Notes: generated from the sequence alone by a model not told the origin. 64,000 bases of DNA from Bacteroidaceae bacterium (GCA_024398635.1 JAKSIV010000008.1:1-64000), one strand, 5' to 3'; positions 30,762-40,366 are shown, numbered from the stretch's first letter. Translations and numbers: made by a program.

Positions 30762-31160
30762 TTATTTCTGGCGTGCCCTCTTTATCTCGTTATTAAGGGA
30801 ATCAATCTGATTTCTCATCAGTCTGTTCTCCTCGGCACGGCGCTGCATAATCTCAGGTGTGCCGTATATGACCGAGTTCATACGTCCCGACAGCTCATCT
30901 TTCAGTGAATTGACCTGTTGGATCATCTCCTTGACCTCCTTAGAATCGCCGGGTAAAGTCAAGGTAGGAGAAAGGTCGTTTCCTGATCTGGATTCGACCA
31001 CCTCCTCGGCAGGCTGATCATCATTGAGGACAGGCTCCTGGGTCTTTGTGGCTTTCTTGCTGCGGCAAGAACCCATCAGCGCAATAACCGCAACTGAGAC
31101 GGAACATACCAACAAAGTCCATCCCTTTGACAAAACTATTCTGAATTTCTTGTATGACAT
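30762..31160 (-). CDS. Small coiled-coil lipoprotein, partner of the radical SAM protein
   Basis: 132 residues. Basic start, hydrophobic helix GWTLLVCSVSVAVIALMGSC with lipobox MGSC, then RSKKATKTQE. A D/E-rich linker leads to a helical C-terminus (DSKEVKEMIQQVNSLKDELS, and AEENRLMRNQIDSLNNEIKR). The conserved-looking centre SGRMNSVIYGTPEIMQRR contains Y, P and M residues. Gap of 2 bases to the radical SAM gene and of 9 bases to the upstream propeller gene. By context it is the likely target or presenter of the rSAM modification at the envelope. No enzymatic features. Confidence 0.75.
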   Translation of the reverse strand: MSYKKFRIVLSKGWTLLVCSVSVAVIALMGSCRSKKATKTQEPVLNDDQPAEEVVESRSGNDLSPTLTLPGDSKEVKEMIQQVNSLKDELSGRMNSVIYGTPEIMQRRAEENRLMRNQIDSLNNEIKRARQK

Positions 31161-31169
31161 ATCTTATGC

Positions 31170-32609
31170 TTAAGGTAAATACTCTACTTGCTCCGGTTGC
31201 ACATCGTTATAAAATGCCGCAACATCACGGGCACCGTATACTTCTGGTATACAGTATAGCTCCGGAAGGTTAAATGATTTCAGTGTCGTCACATATTTGT
31301 CAGGATCCTCCTGAGGCAACAGGAAAGGTTTACCCGTTGTACCGTCAGGGCCGATATATGCGATATAAGGACGGCCATACACCATGTCATCACGTTTGGA
31401 TGCAAATGCCACCCAACGGCTGTTGCTGCTCCAGCTGTGATAGGTATCGGCCCCGTATGCATTTATGCCGGAAAGGACATCAATCCTTCTGGTTTCCAGG
31501 TCTATGAGCCACAGTTCGCTCTCCTTGTGCCATACGGGGAATGTCCCGTACTGAGTGGCTGTAGCCATCAGCCAATGACCGTCGGGCGATGCCTTCAAGT
31601 GACTGAATGAAACATTAGCACCGGCCGGGACAATGGTTATCACCTGATCACCCATCTTTCCGGTTTCGGGATCAAACTGCATCACAGCAATGTCATAATG
31701 CATCTCTGATATGCTGTCAGGCTGTTCATGATGCTGAGCACGGCAAAAGAATATCACTTTGCCATCGGCCGAAAAACAGGGGAATGTCTCCTGATACTCA
31801 CTGCCCGTAGTAGCCGGACTGTCCGTGACAGTCAGGTTGTCAAAATCAACCACCACAAGGTCACTACGCTTGTCATACACCTCCATTCTCATGTCAACGC
31901 GGCTATGGATGGCGAACGTAATGTCGGCAGTCGTAAAGACTCCGTAGCGTCCATCGGCCGATATGTCACCATATACGGTATTTCCCGTTTTCTCAGTCCT
32001 TGTATTCAGTTTCAGAAGCTTACCGTTCCGGTTAAGGACCGTTCCGCCCTTAGCTCCGCGCAGGTGCATGAAAGAGGTTCCGTTCCGGTTGGATGTATGG
32101 CAGTTCATGCAGCAAAGGTCTGCATTACGGTTGTCACCCAGCAGCACCGTTCTGAAGCTCTCCATATCACGTTGCTCAACCTGAATGCCACTCCAAACCT
32201 CATAGGCCGGTTCTATCAGGCGGTAACTCATATACTTGTCTATCGGATCTGCAACGACCGTCCATGTAAACGATTCCGAACCGCCAGACTGCTTGTTCGT
32301 ACCATTCCATTCCACATTTACAGACAGGACATTTCCCTTCTCGTCATCAAGCATACTGTGCCATTTTCTGACAGGGAACTTAACCAATCCCTTGTGTCCT
32401 TTAAAGACATACTCACCCCTATTTCCCTTAACGGTTACGCGTATGTTACCTGCATTTCCGATCCTGAAATTCAAAGGAGCGATATTGCAGGGGACAGTCA
32501 CATCCCTGTAATCCGGAAACATGCCGTCACCTGTATCAGTCTTACCGTTTGAACAGCCTGTCAGTACAGATACAGCTACAAGCAATAGTATGATTATCCT
32601 GTTTTTCAT
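31170..32609 (-). CDS. TolB-like propeller lipoprotein with a CxxCH motif
   Basis: 479 residues. Signal MKNRIIILLLVAVSVLTGCS with lipobox LTGC. Residues about 35-130 form a beta-sandwich-like domain (PLNFRIGNAGNIRVTVKGNR). LCCMNCHTSNR (about 168-178) contains CxxCH, a c-type heme attachment motif, preceded by an extra Cys. The remainder is a WD40/PD40-like propeller: GDISADGRYGVFTTADI, FPCFSADGKVIFFCR, LKASPDGHWLMATATQ, HSWSSNSRWVAFASKRDD. It starts inside the 4-base overlap with the DUF6057 gene. Periplasm-facing lipoprotein, perhaps a cytochrome-like electron donor or a sensor for the complex. Confidence 0.78.
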   Translation of the reverse strand: MKNRIIILLLVAVSVLTGCSNGKTDTGDGMFPDYRDVTVPCNIAPLNFRIGNAGNIRVTVKGNRGEYVFKGHKGLVKFPVRKWHSMLDDEKGNVLSVNVEWNGTNKQSGGSESFTWTVVADPIDKYMSYRLIEPAYEVWSGIQVEQRDMESFRTVLLGDNRNADLCCMNCHTSNRNGTSFMHLRGAKGGTVLNRNGKLLKLNTRTEKTGNTVYGDISADGRYGVFTTADITFAIHSRVDMRMEVYDKRSDLVVVDFDNLTVTDSPATTGSEYQETFPCFSADGKVIFFCRAQHHEQPDSISEMHYDIAVMQFDPETGKMGDQVITIVPAGANVSFSHLKASPDGHWLMATATQYGTFPVWHKESELWLIDLETRRIDVLSGINAYGADTYHSWSSNSRWVAFASKRDDMVYGRPYIAYIGPDGTTGKPFLLPQEDPDKYVTTLKSFNLPELYCIPEVYGARDVAAFYNDVQPEQVEYLP

Positions 32610-34360
32610 CTCTGGTTCGAATTAATTAGTCTGACAGCCATGATATAGTTCCAGTATGTCCCTACCGCCTCTTGTGTTATTACGTTGGGATCATCGGACT
32701 TTGACCTGGCCTCCATCTGGTTCAGGAACTTTTCCACCACTCTTTGCGAGATACGGTATTTCCCGACTGTCTCTCTCAAAGACTCGTCTGAATTCACGTT
32801 TACCAGCAAAGCCTCCTGATAGAGATCAGGGACATCCACGACACGATCCAGAGCATTGAGATAATACTTGTTGTAAAGACTGACGAATGTATTGACGTTC
32901 TTGTCTATCAGATAGGCGCAAAGCAGATAGTCTACTGCCACCCTGTTGTACGGTGATTCCGATGCAATTATAGCCAATGAAGACCTTATATCACCCTGAG
33001 CAAAGAAGTGGTCAACAGGGGCCGTCCTGGATCGCCAGATAAGATACCGGTCGGGTATGCTGTCAGCTTTTATGCAGTCCATAAGTTCTGTTGCCCAGGT
33101 GCGGTGATTTCTTGTACGTGACAGAATATTCAGGTATTTGGCTGCCACATCATAATCTCCCGTCACAACGGCTATCTCGGCCAACCTCCGCAGCATGCGC
33201 GTGGAATAGTGACCGGGCATGACAGTCTGCGCAAGCAGGGCGCAATCAGTAGCCTGCGACACATCACCAATCTCAAGCAAGGCATCGGTAAAATACATCA
33301 TCGAGAAATACGGATCACCCTTGCTTGTAGAAAGGAACAGACCGTTTGACGTCATGCCCCATCTGCCCTTAAGCAAATCATCGGCAAGACGCCCCTCACG
33401 TGCATTGCAGAGATGCCAATAATAGTTTCGGTATATATTCGGCTTATCCGACGAGGCCATCTCCCTGACCCCCTTCCAGTCATTCCTGTAAGCCAGCGTT
33501 CCTATTTTTACGACTCTTTCCAACTCTCTGTCGCCTATATTGCCATAGACTGCTATGCCCACAATCAGTATAGCTATTAGGACTATTTCCCTTACATATT
33601 CTTTACTGATCTTAAGGAACAGCGGAATGCCGGCCATTACGGCAACTGTCAGTATCGGTTCAAACAGAAGTAGCCCCTTGCCTGGTATAATGTACTGCGG
33701 ATATACGGGCCAGACAAAAGTCTGCAGAAGCGTCAGGTTGTACAGTCTTCCGCACAATATCATTGCAATAAGACCGGCCAGAAGACAAAAGGCGGTTGAC
33801 AATAAATCCCTCCTTCTGAGATAGCCCAGCAAAAGAGCCAATGTGAAAGCGTGTCCGCCCACCAACACGAACATGACCGGAACCGATATTCCGTATATCC
33901 ATGGAGCAAACCGTGAATCCTTGAGATGTGCCAACGCACAGGCAGCCCATACCGTAACGGCCAACCCTACAGTGGCCGATACCGGATAATTCGGGAAAGG
34001 TATGAAGTAACCCTCCAAAAAGACGGGAGCCATAAGCAACACCCAAAAGAGGTTACGACCAGTATCCGCAAGCTTGTAGAATCTGATAAGTCCGGCAGAT
34101 ATAACCGCCAGAAGCAGAACGCTCAAAAGCGCGCCCGCCTTTCCGTTGATATAGAACTGAGTTAGCCAATCGCCCGTAATTGAGGCTATGACCCCCGGAT
34201 TGGACAGATACCAGCCGATGCGGTCAGCACTCAGCAAAAAGATGCTTATCTGCTCCTTGAAATCCAGACGGTAAATAGCCTGACCCATAAAAATGCTCCA
34301 TATCACCATCAACAGCAATCCCACTATAAGAGCATTCAGGAATCCGTATTTTTTTGTCAT
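32606..34360 (-). CDS. DUF6057 polytopic membrane protein with TPR-like C-terminus
   Basis: About 584 residues from ATG 34360 (MTKKYGFLNALIVGLLLMVI); upstream codons in frame precede the likely transcript start. The N-terminal half holds 9-10 hydrophobic helices (ALLSVLLLAVISAGLIRFYK, LFWVLLMAPVFLEGYFIPF, VMFVLVGGHAFTLALLLGYL, LLSTAFCLLAGLIAMILC, VREIVLIAILIVGIAVYG). The C-terminal half is soluble, helical and repeat-like (DYDVAAKYLNILSRTRNHRT, LGALI-type pairs), resembling tetratricopeptide repeats. I recognise it as DUF6057 from this context. First gene of the operon with the propeller lipoprotein, coiled-coil lipoprotein and radical SAM protein. Divergent from rsmI. Confidence 0.8.
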   Translation of the reverse strand: MTKKYGFLNALIVGLLLMVIWSIFMGQAIYRLDFKEQISIFLLSADRIGWYLSNPGVIASITGDWLTQFYINGKAGALLSVLLLAVISAGLIRFYKLADTGRNLFWVLLMAPVFLEGYFIPFPNYPVSATVGLAVTVWAACALAHLKDSRFAPWIYGISVPVMFVLVGGHAFTLALLLGYLRRRDLLSTAFCLLAGLIAMILCGRLYNLTLLQTFVWPVYPQYIIPGKGLLLFEPILTVAVMAGIPLFLKISKEYVREIVLIAILIVGIAVYGNIGDRELERVVKIGTLAYRNDWKGVREMASSDKPNIYRNYYWHLCNAREGRLADDLLKGRWGMTSNGLFLSTSKGDPYFSMMYFTDALLEIGDVSQATDCALLAQTVMPGHYSTRMLRRLAEIAVVTGDYDVAAKYLNILSRTRNHRTWATELMDCIKADSIPDRYLIWRSRTAPVDHFFAQGDIRSSLAIIASESPYNRVAVDYLLCAYLIDKNVNTFVSLYNKYYLNALDRVVDVPDLYQEALLVNVNSDESLRETVGKYRISQRVVEKFLNQMEARSKSDDPNVITQEAVGTYWNYIMAVRLINSNQR

Positions 34361-34406
34361 ATCACATTCTTGGTTTTGTAAATGCAAACATAATGAAAAA
34401 AAGCGG

Positions 34407-34433
34407 TTGATACGGGGATTTTGACTACTTTTG
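34407..34433 (+). promoter_or_regulatory. Promoter of the rsmI operon
   Basis: TTG (34407-34409), 16-base spacer, TACTTTTG (34426-34433, a perfect -7 match). The transcript start near 34440 rules out the earlier in-frame start and supports ATG 34460. Confidence 0.7.
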
Positions 34434-34459
34434 TCTTTTACAACGCACGCGCGCACACG

Positions 34460-35161
34460 ATGGCAGGAAAACTCTATCTGGTACCCACTCCGGTGGGCAA
34501 TCTTGAGGACATCACCTTGAGGGCATTACGTATTCTCAAGGAGGTAGACCTTATTCTGGCCGAGGATACCCGGACCAGTTCTGTCCTGCTCAACCACTAC
34601 GATATTCACAAGCCGTTGCAGTCACACCACAAGTTCAACGAGCATGAGACATCGGCCGCAATGGCAAACCGCATTCAGGCCGGTCAGTCTGTGGCGCTCA
34701 TAAGCGATGCAGGCACTCCGGGCATATCGGACCCCGGATTCATGCTGGTCAGAGAGTGTGTCGCACAGGGCGTCGACGTGGAGTGTCTGCCCGGCGCTAC
34801 GGCATTCGTACCAGCTCTGATTGATTCAGGACTACCCTGTGACCGTTTCCTGTTTGAGGGTTTCCTGCCGCAAAAGAAGGGTCGCCAGACGCGTATCAAC
34901 ACATTAAAGGATGAGCCCAGAACCATTGTGTTCTACGAGTCACCGTTCCGTCTGGTAAAGGCGCTGGAACAGTTTATCGAAGCTTACGGACCGGACAGGC
35001 CCGTAGCCGTATGCCGTGAGATCTCAAAAGTACATGAGGAGTGCGTGCGCGGAACGTTGAATGAGGTCCTGGCTCACTTCAAGACACACGAGCCCAAAGG
35101 TGAGATTGTGATAGTATTAGGAGGAGCACCTGGCAAGAAACATAAGGAAGACGAAGAATGA
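34460..35161 (+). CDS. rsmI: 16S rRNA (cytidine(1402)-2'-O)-methyltransferase RsmI
   Basis: 233 residues. It methylates the 2'-OH of C1402 in the decoding centre of 16S rRNA. SAM-dependent tetrapyrrole-methylase fold: GKLYLVPTPVGNLEDITLRA at the N-terminus, LAEDTRTSS, ALISDAGTPGISDPG, CLPGATAFVPALIDSGLP, FLFEGFLPQKKGRQ and FYESPFRLVKAL, all hallmark RsmI segments. Normal length. The start is fixed by the promoter at 34407-34433. First gene of a five-gene plus-strand operon; its stop overlaps the hflX start by 4 bases (ATGA). Confidence 0.95.
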   Translation: MAGKLYLVPTPVGNLEDITLRALRILKEVDLILAEDTRTSSVLLNHYDIHKPLQSHHKFNEHETSAAMANRIQAGQSVALISDAGTPGISDPGFMLVRECVAQGVDVECLPGATAFVPALIDSGLPCDRFLFEGFLPQKKGRQTRINTLKDEPRTIVFYESPFRLVKALEQFIEAYGPDRPVAVCREISKVHEECVRGTLNEVLAHFKTHEPKGEIVIVLGGAPGKKHKEDEE

Positions 35162-36417
35162 AAGAGGAGTTTCAAGTCATAACAGAGAAGAAGGCAGAAA
35201 CCGCCATACTGGTGGGTATCATCACGCAGGATCAGGACGAACGCAAGACACAGGAGTATCTTGACGAGCTTGAGTTCCTGGCCGATACCGCCGGAGTACG
35301 CGTGATGCGCCGTTTCACCCAGAAGATCCCACAGGCTCTGGCTGCCACATACGTAGGAAAGGGCAAGCTAGAGGAGATGCGTGATTACATCAAGCGCATG
35401 GAGGATATGGAGAATGAGGTGGGCATGGCTATCTTTGACGATGAACTCACAGCCAAGCAGATGTCGGCCATAGAGAGCGTTCTGAACGTGAAAGTGCTGG
35501 ACCGAACATCACTGATACTGGATATATTCGCAATGCGTGCCCAGACCGCCCATGCCAAGACACAGGTGGAGCTGGCACAGTACCGATATCTCCTGCCCCG
35601 TCTGCAGCGAATGTGGACTCACTTGGAGCGTCAGGGCGGTGGTTCCGGCGCCGGCGGCGGTAAAGGATCGGTAGGTCTTCGCGGACCTGGTGAGACCCAG
35701 CTTGAGATGGACCGCCGTATCATCACCAAGCGAATAAGCTGGCTCAAGGAGCAGTTGGCCGATATCGACCGTCAGAAATCCACCATGCGCAAGAACCGCG
35801 GCCGTCTTATCCGCGTTGCGCTGGTAGGTTACACCAACGTAGGCAAATCCACCCTTATGAACCTGCTCTCCAAGAGCGATGTGTTTGCCGAGAACAAGCT
35901 CTTTGCCACACTGGATACCACAGTGCGTAAGGTCGTGGTGGATAATCTGCCGTTCCTGCTGTCAGATACCGTAGGATTCATACGCAAACTGCCCACTGAC
36001 CTTGTGGAGTCTTTCAAATCCACACTGGATGAGGTGCGTGAGGCAGACCTGCTCATACACGTAGTGGATATTTCGCACCCCGACTTTGAGGACCAGATGA
36101 AGGTGGTTGACAAGACCCTGGCCGACCTTGGTGCCGGAGAGAAACCTACCATAGTGCTCTTTAACAAGACCGATGCCTACACCTGGGTCGAGAAAGAGGC
36201 CGATGACCTGACCCCCGCCACCCGTGAGAATATCACGATGGAAGAGTTGCAGCGTACCTGGATGGGCCGTCTTAACGGCGAGTGCCTGTTTGTATCGGCA
36301 CTTAAGAAGACGGGAATTGAGAATATGAGGAAGACACTTTACGACCGCGTAAAGCAGTTGCACGTACAGAAGTACCCCTACAACGATTTTCTTTACCCAG
36401 ATCAAATTGAGAATTGA
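35158..36417 (+). CDS. hflX: GTPase HflX
   Basis: 419 residues. Ribosome-associated GTPase that splits stalled 70S ribosomes under stress. N-terminal HflX domain (YVGKGKLEEMRDYI, IFDDELTAKQMSAIE, VKVLDRTSLILDIFAMRAQT, VELAQYRYLLPRL), glycine-rich GGGSGAGGGKGSVGLRGPGE linker, then the G domain: G1 GYTNVGKS, G3 DTVGF, G4 NKTD, G5 SALK. It overlaps rsmI by 4 bases. The last three sense codons and stop (ATT GAG AAT TGA) are built from the heptamer repeat at 36407-36434. Confidence 0.95.
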   Translation: MKEEFQVITEKKAETAILVGIITQDQDERKTQEYLDELEFLADTAGVRVMRRFTQKIPQALAATYVGKGKLEEMRDYIKRMEDMENEVGMAIFDDELTAKQMSAIESVLNVKVLDRTSLILDIFAMRAQTAHAKTQVELAQYRYLLPRLQRMWTHLERQGGGSGAGGGKGSVGLRGPGETQLEMDRRIITKRISWLKEQLADIDRQKSTMRKNRGRLIRVALVGYTNVGKSTLMNLLSKSDVFAENKLFATLDTTVRKVVVDNLPFLLSDTVGFIRKLPTDLVESFKSTLDEVREADLLIHVVDISHPDFEDQMKVVDKTLADLGAGEKPTIVLFNKTDAYTWVEKEADDLTPATRENITMEELQRTWMGRLNGECLFVSALKKTGIENMRKTLYDRVKQLHVQKYPYNDFLYPDQIEN

Positions 36418-36434
36418 AAATTGAGAATTGAGAA
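36407..36434 (+). repeat. TTGAGAA heptamer array, copy 1
   Basis: Four tandem 7-mers (TTGAGAA, TTGAAAA, TTGAGAA, TTGAGAA) that begin inside the hflX stop region and end 20 bases before the fumarase ATG. The same heptamer, in the same orientation relative to transcription, lies at 57081-57108. Confidence 0.85.
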
Positions 36435-36454
36435 TTAAAACAACAAAATAGACT

Positions 36455-38098
36455 ATGGCTAATTTCAAGTATGCGCCCATGTTCCAGCTGGGCAAGGACG
36501 AGACAGAGTACTATCTGCTCACCAAGGATTACGTAAGTGTAAGCGAGTTTGAGGGCAAACCCATTCTGAAAGTTCAGAAAGAGGGTCTGACCAAGATGGC
36601 CAACGCCGCATTCCGCGATGTAAGTTTCCTGCTGCGCCGCTCCCACAACGAGCAGGTTGCCAAGATCCTGCGTGACCCTGAGGCAAGTGACAATGACAAG
36701 TACGTAGCACTGACATTCCTGCGCAACGCAGAGGTATCGGCCAAGGGCAAGCTCCCTCTGTGCCAGGATACCGGTACCGCAATCATCCACGGCGAGAAGG
36801 GCCAGCAGGTATGGACCGGATTCTGCGATGAGGAGGCTCTGTCAGAGGGCGTCTATAAGACATACACCGAGGAGAACCTGCGTTACAGCCAGAACGCTCC
36901 GCTTGATATGTACAATGAGGTGAACACCAAGTGCAACCTGCCCGCACAGATTGACATCGAGGCTACCGAGGGTATGGAGTACCGCTTCCTTATGGTTACC
37001 AAGGGTGGCGGATCGGCCAACAAGACATACCTGTATCAGGAGACCAAGGCCCGTATCCAGAATCCCGGCACACTGATTCCTTTCCTGGTTGAGAAGATGA
37101 AAAGCCTGGGTACTGCAGCCTGCCCTCCCTACCATATTGCATTCGTGATTGGCGGTACCAGCGCCGAAAAGAACCTGCTTACTGTAAAGTTGGCATCAAC
37201 TCACTACTACGATTCACTGCCCACCACCGGCGATGAGACCGGACGCGCTTTCCGTGATGTAGAGCTTGAAAAGCAGCTCCTGCAGGAGGCTTACAAGATT
37301 GGTCTGGGCGCACAGTTCGGCGGCAAGTATATGGCACACGATGTACGTGTTATCCGCCTGCCACGTCACGGCGCAAGCTGCCCCATAGGTCTGGGCGTAA
37401 GCTGCTCTGCTGACCGTAACATCAAGGCTAAGATCAACAAGGACGGTATCTGGATTGAGAAGATGGATGACAAACCATATGAGCTGATTCCCGAGGAGCT
37501 CCGTCAGGCAGGCGAAGGCGATGCCGTAAAGGTTGACCTGAACCGCCCCATGGCTGAGGTATGCAAGCAGCTCTCACAGTATCCCGTAAGTACCCGTCTG
37601 AGCCTTAACGGCACAATCATAGTAGGTCGTGACATAGCCCACGCCAAGATCAAGGCACGTCTTGATGCAGGTGAGCCCATGCCTCAGTACCTCAAGGAGC
37701 ACCCCATCTACTACGCAGGTCCCGCCAAGACTCCGTCCGGAATGGCTTGCGGATCAATGGGTCCCACCACTGCCGGACGTATGGATCCCTATGTTGACGA
37801 GTTCCAGGACAACGGCGGCTCAATGATCATGCTGGCCAAGGGTAACCGCTCACAGGCCGTTACCGATGCCTGCAAGAAGCACGGCGGTTTCTATCTGGGT
37901 TCAATTGGCGGCCCGGCTGCCATCCTGGCCCAGAACAACATCAAGTCAATCGAATGCGTCGAGTACCCGGAGCTTGGCATGGAGGCAATCTGGAAAATTG
38001 AAGTTGAGGACTTCCCCGCTTTCATTTTGGTGGATGATAAAGGAAATGACTTCTTCAAGCAATTGAAACCTTGTGAAGGTTGCAGCATACTGAAGTAA
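36455..38098 (+). CDS. Class I fumarate hydratase (iron-sulfur dependent)
   Basis: 547 residues. Interconverts fumarate and L-malate using a labile 4Fe-4S cluster; part of the reductive succinate branch in Bacteroidales. Both typical halves are present in one chain: the alpha part with [20 protein letters not shown] (cluster Cys), [13 protein letters not shown] and [12 protein letters not shown], and [20 protein letters not shown] then [17 protein letters not shown] (further Cys). The beta part has [61 protein letters not shown] and [17 protein letters not shown]. Normal length for a two-domain class I enzyme. Its stop abuts the holB ATG (TAAATG). Confidence 0.95.
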   Translation: MANFKYAPMFQLGKDETEYYLLTKDYVSVSEFEGKPILKVQKEGLTKMANAAFRDVSFLLRRSHNEQVAKILRDPEASDNDKYVALTFLRNAEVSAKGKLPLCQDTGTAIIHGEKGQQVWTGFCDEEALSEGVYKTYTEENLRYSQNAPLDMYNEVNTKCNLPAQIDIEATEGMEYRFLMVTKGGGSANKTYLYQETKARIQNPGTLIPFLVEKMKSLGTAACPPYHIAFVIGGTSAEKNLLTVKLASTHYYDSLPTTGDETGRAFRDVELEKQLLQEAYKIGLGAQFGGKYMAHDVRVIRLPRHGASCPIGLGVSCSADRNIKAKINKDGIWIEKMDDKPYELIPEELRQAGEGDAVKVDLNRPMAEVCKQLSQYPVSTRLSLNGTIIVGRDIAHAKIKARLDAGEPMPQYLKEHPIYYAGPAKTPSGMACGSMGPTTAGRMDPYVDEFQDNGGSMIMLAKGNRSQAVTDACKKHGGFYLGSIGGPAAILAQNNIKSIECVEYPELGMEAIWKIEVEDFPAFILVDDKGNDFFKQLKPCEGCSILK

Positions 38099-39235
38099 AT
38101 GTACTTTAAGGACATAATAGGACAGCAGGAGGTGATTGAGCGGCTCGTAAAGGACGCTCAAGCCGGGACTATACCCCACGCACTGCTGTTCTGTGGTCCC
38201 GAAGGTGTAGGCAAGCTGCAGACGGCGATAGCTTTTGCCCGCTATCTGCTATGCCGTGACAAGGGCATCGCTACCGATTCATGCGGCAAGTGCCCGGCAT
38301 GCGTCAAGATGGACAAGCTTGTTCATCCTGACCTGCACTTTGTATTCCCCGTAATAAACAAGAGCAAGACCGCCGGCCGCTCAACCGTATCGGACGATGA
38401 GATAACCACCTGGCGCGAAACCGTATTGGAACAGCAGTACTTTGGTTTTGAGGAGTGGCTCAGTGCCATCGATGCCGACAACAAGCAGGCCAGCATATTC
38501 GTGACCGAGAGCGAGCAGATACTGTCCAAACTCTCACTCAAATCTGTTGAGGGCGGCTACAAGATAATGATTATCTGGCATGCCGAGAAGATGAACCAGC
38601 AGTGCGCCAACTCCTTGCTCAAACTGCTTGAGGAGCCGCCTGCCGGAACCATCTTCATACTTACCACCGATGCCCCTGAGCAGATGCTTGAAACAATCCT
38701 GAGCCGCACCCAGCGCATAGATTTCCATCGTATTCCCGAACAGGAAATAACAGCAAGGTTGCAGGGTCCGGGTTACCAGCTTAATCCCGATACAGCGCAT
38801 AAGATTGCTCACCTGAGCGGAGGCAGCTGGCTCAAAGCCATAAGCACCCTGCGCATCAATACGGAAAGTGAGGAGTTCATGGATTACTTCACACAACTCA
38901 TGCGTCTGGCTTACGGCCGCAGGCTGAAGGATCTTAAACGATGGTCAGAAAGCGTTGCCGGAGGTGGTCGCGAATGGCAGAAACGGTTTCTTACCTACTG
39001 CCAGCGCATGATACGTGAGAACTTTATCTGCAACTTCCACATCCCCGAGCTCAACTACATGACAGAGCAGGAGCGGCAGTTCTCGGTAAAGTTCGCCCCG
39101 TTCGTGAATGAGAACAATATAATAGGGCTGATGGATACTCTGTCTGACGCCCAACGAGATATAGAACAGAACGTTAATTCCAAGATGGTATTCTTTGACC
39201 TGTCATTGAAGACCATCATGCTGATGAAGCAGTAA
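38099..39235 (+). CDS. holB: DNA polymerase III subunit delta'
   Basis: 378 residues. Clamp-loader subunit of DNA polymerase III. YFKDIIGQQEVIERLV and IPHALLFCGPEGVGKLQTAI: the P-loop has L instead of S/T after GK, as expected for delta', which does not use ATP. Zinc-binding cysteines in CGKCPACVKM. MIIWHAEKMNQQCANSLLKL, EEPPAGTIFILTT and LSRTQRIDFHRI are standard AAA+ clamp-loader segments. Directly follows fumarase without spacing and precedes ricT by 15 bases. Confidence 0.92.
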   Translation: MYFKDIIGQQEVIERLVKDAQAGTIPHALLFCGPEGVGKLQTAIAFARYLLCRDKGIATDSCGKCPACVKMDKLVHPDLHFVFPVINKSKTAGRSTVSDDEITTWRETVLEQQYFGFEEWLSAIDADNKQASIFVTESEQILSKLSLKSVEGGYKIMIIWHAEKMNQQCANSLLKLLEEPPAGTIFILTTDAPEQMLETILSRTQRIDFHRIPEQEITARLQGPGYQLNPDTAHKIAHLSGGSWLKAISTLRINTESEEFMDYFTQLMRLAYGRRLKDLKRWSESVAGGGREWQKRFLTYCQRMIRENFICNFHIPELNYMTEQERQFSVKFAPFVNENNIIGLMDTLSDAQRDIEQNVNSKMVFFDLSLKTIMLMKQ

Positions 39236-39250
39236 CACCAATAAAGGACA

Positions 39251-40366
39251 ATGGATCAGGATTTCATACTCAATAACGGCAGCGGAGGCATATGCTGCAA
39301 GGGTTGCGGCCGTGGAATGGGCCAGCTCCACTCGTTTGACTATCTGGCAGGTGTGCCGGGGGCCGATGAGGGCGACTACGTTGAGGTTCAGTTCAAGAAC
39401 ACCCGTAAGGGTTTCTTCATCAACTCCAACAAGATTCCCTTGGAGAAAGGCGATATCGTTGCCGTGGAGTCCAATCCCGGACACGATATCGGCACAGTGA
39501 CCATGACCGGCCGTCTTGTACAGCTCCAGATGAAGAAGGCCAACCTGCGCCCCGACATCGAGATCAAACGCATCTACCGCAAGGCACGTGAGGTTGATAT
39601 GGAGAAGTATGCCGAGGCAAAGGCCCGCGAGCATGACACCATGATCCGCTCCCGTCAGATTGCCAAGGACCTGGGTCTTGAGATGAAGATTGGTGACGTG
39701 GAGTATCAGGGTGACGGACTCAAGGCCATATTCTACTACATAGCCGATGGCCGCGTGGATTTCCGTCAGCTCATCAAGGTACTGGCAGAGGCCTTCCACG
39801 TACGCATTGAGATGAAACAGATCGGTGCCCGTCAGGAGGCAGGCCGCATCGGTGGCATCGGCCCATGCGGACGTGAGCTCTGCTGCACCACCTGGATGAC
39901 CAGTTTCGTATCGGTATCAACCGGCGCCGCACGTTTCCAGGACCTCTCCATGAACCCGCAGAAACTGGCAGGACAGTGTGCCAAGCTTAAATGCTGCCTC
40001 AACTACGAGGTCGATGCCTACGTTGAGGCACAGAAGGGATTCCCCTCACGCGACATACCTTTGGAGACTCTGGACAGCACCTATTACTTCTTCAAGGCCG
40101 ACATACTTAACGGGCAGCTCTCATACTCGACAGACAAGGTCTTTGCCGCAAACGTGGAGACCATCACCCCCGCCCGTGCGCTTGAGATCATCGCAATGAA
40201 CCGCAAAGGACAGAAACCTGCCAGCCTGGATGAAAATTCAGTCCATACCGATTCCCGCATAGAGAACGATATCCTTACCGACGGTGACCTGTCACGCTTT
40301 GACAAAAAGAAAAAGAAGAAAAAACATCATCGTCCCAACCACGGTCCCCGTCCGGACAATCAGTAA
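39251..40366 (+). CDS. ricT: PSP1-domain protein RicT (YaaT homologue)
   Basis: 371 residues. The PSP1 domain (GDYVEVQFKNTRKGFFINSN, GDIVAVES, QMKKANLRPDIEIKRIYRKA, YYIADGRVDFRQLIKVLAEA, RIEMKQIGARQEAGRIGGIG) carries the RicT cysteines CGRELCCTTW and CAKLKCCLNYEVDAY, and an extra pair near the N-terminus (CCKGCGRG). In Bacillus RicT belongs to the iron-sulfur RicAFT complex that steers RNase Y mRNA processing; in Bacteroidetes the role is not established. The C-terminal tail is lysine/histidine-rich (KKKKKKHHRPNHGPRPDN). Last gene of the rsmI operon. Its stop overlaps the rodA stop by 7 bases, so the two operons converge. Confidence 0.88.
   Translation: MDQDFILNNGSGGICCKGCGRGMGQLHSFDYLAGVPGADEGDYVEVQFKNTRKGFFINSNKIPLEKGDIVAVESNPGHDIGTVTMTGRLVQLQMKKANLRPDIEIKRIYRKAREVDMEKYAEAKAREHDTMIRSRQIAKDLGLEMKIGDVEYQGDGLKAIFYYIADGRVDFRQLIKVLAEAFHVRIEMKQIGARQEAGRIGGIGPCGRELCCTTWMTSFVSVSTGAARFQDLSMNPQKLAGQCAKLKCCLNYEVDAYVEAQKGFPSRDIPLETLDSTYYFFKADILNGQLSYSTDKVFAANVETITPARALEIIAMNRKGQKPASLDENSVHTDSRIENDILTDGDLSRFDKKKKKKKHHRPNHGPRPDNQ

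Noticed and set aside
36407..36434. CRISPR or IS-end interpretation of the TTGAGAA array
   Set aside because: Seven-base units without spacers, no transposase nearby, and a second array at a core operon junction.
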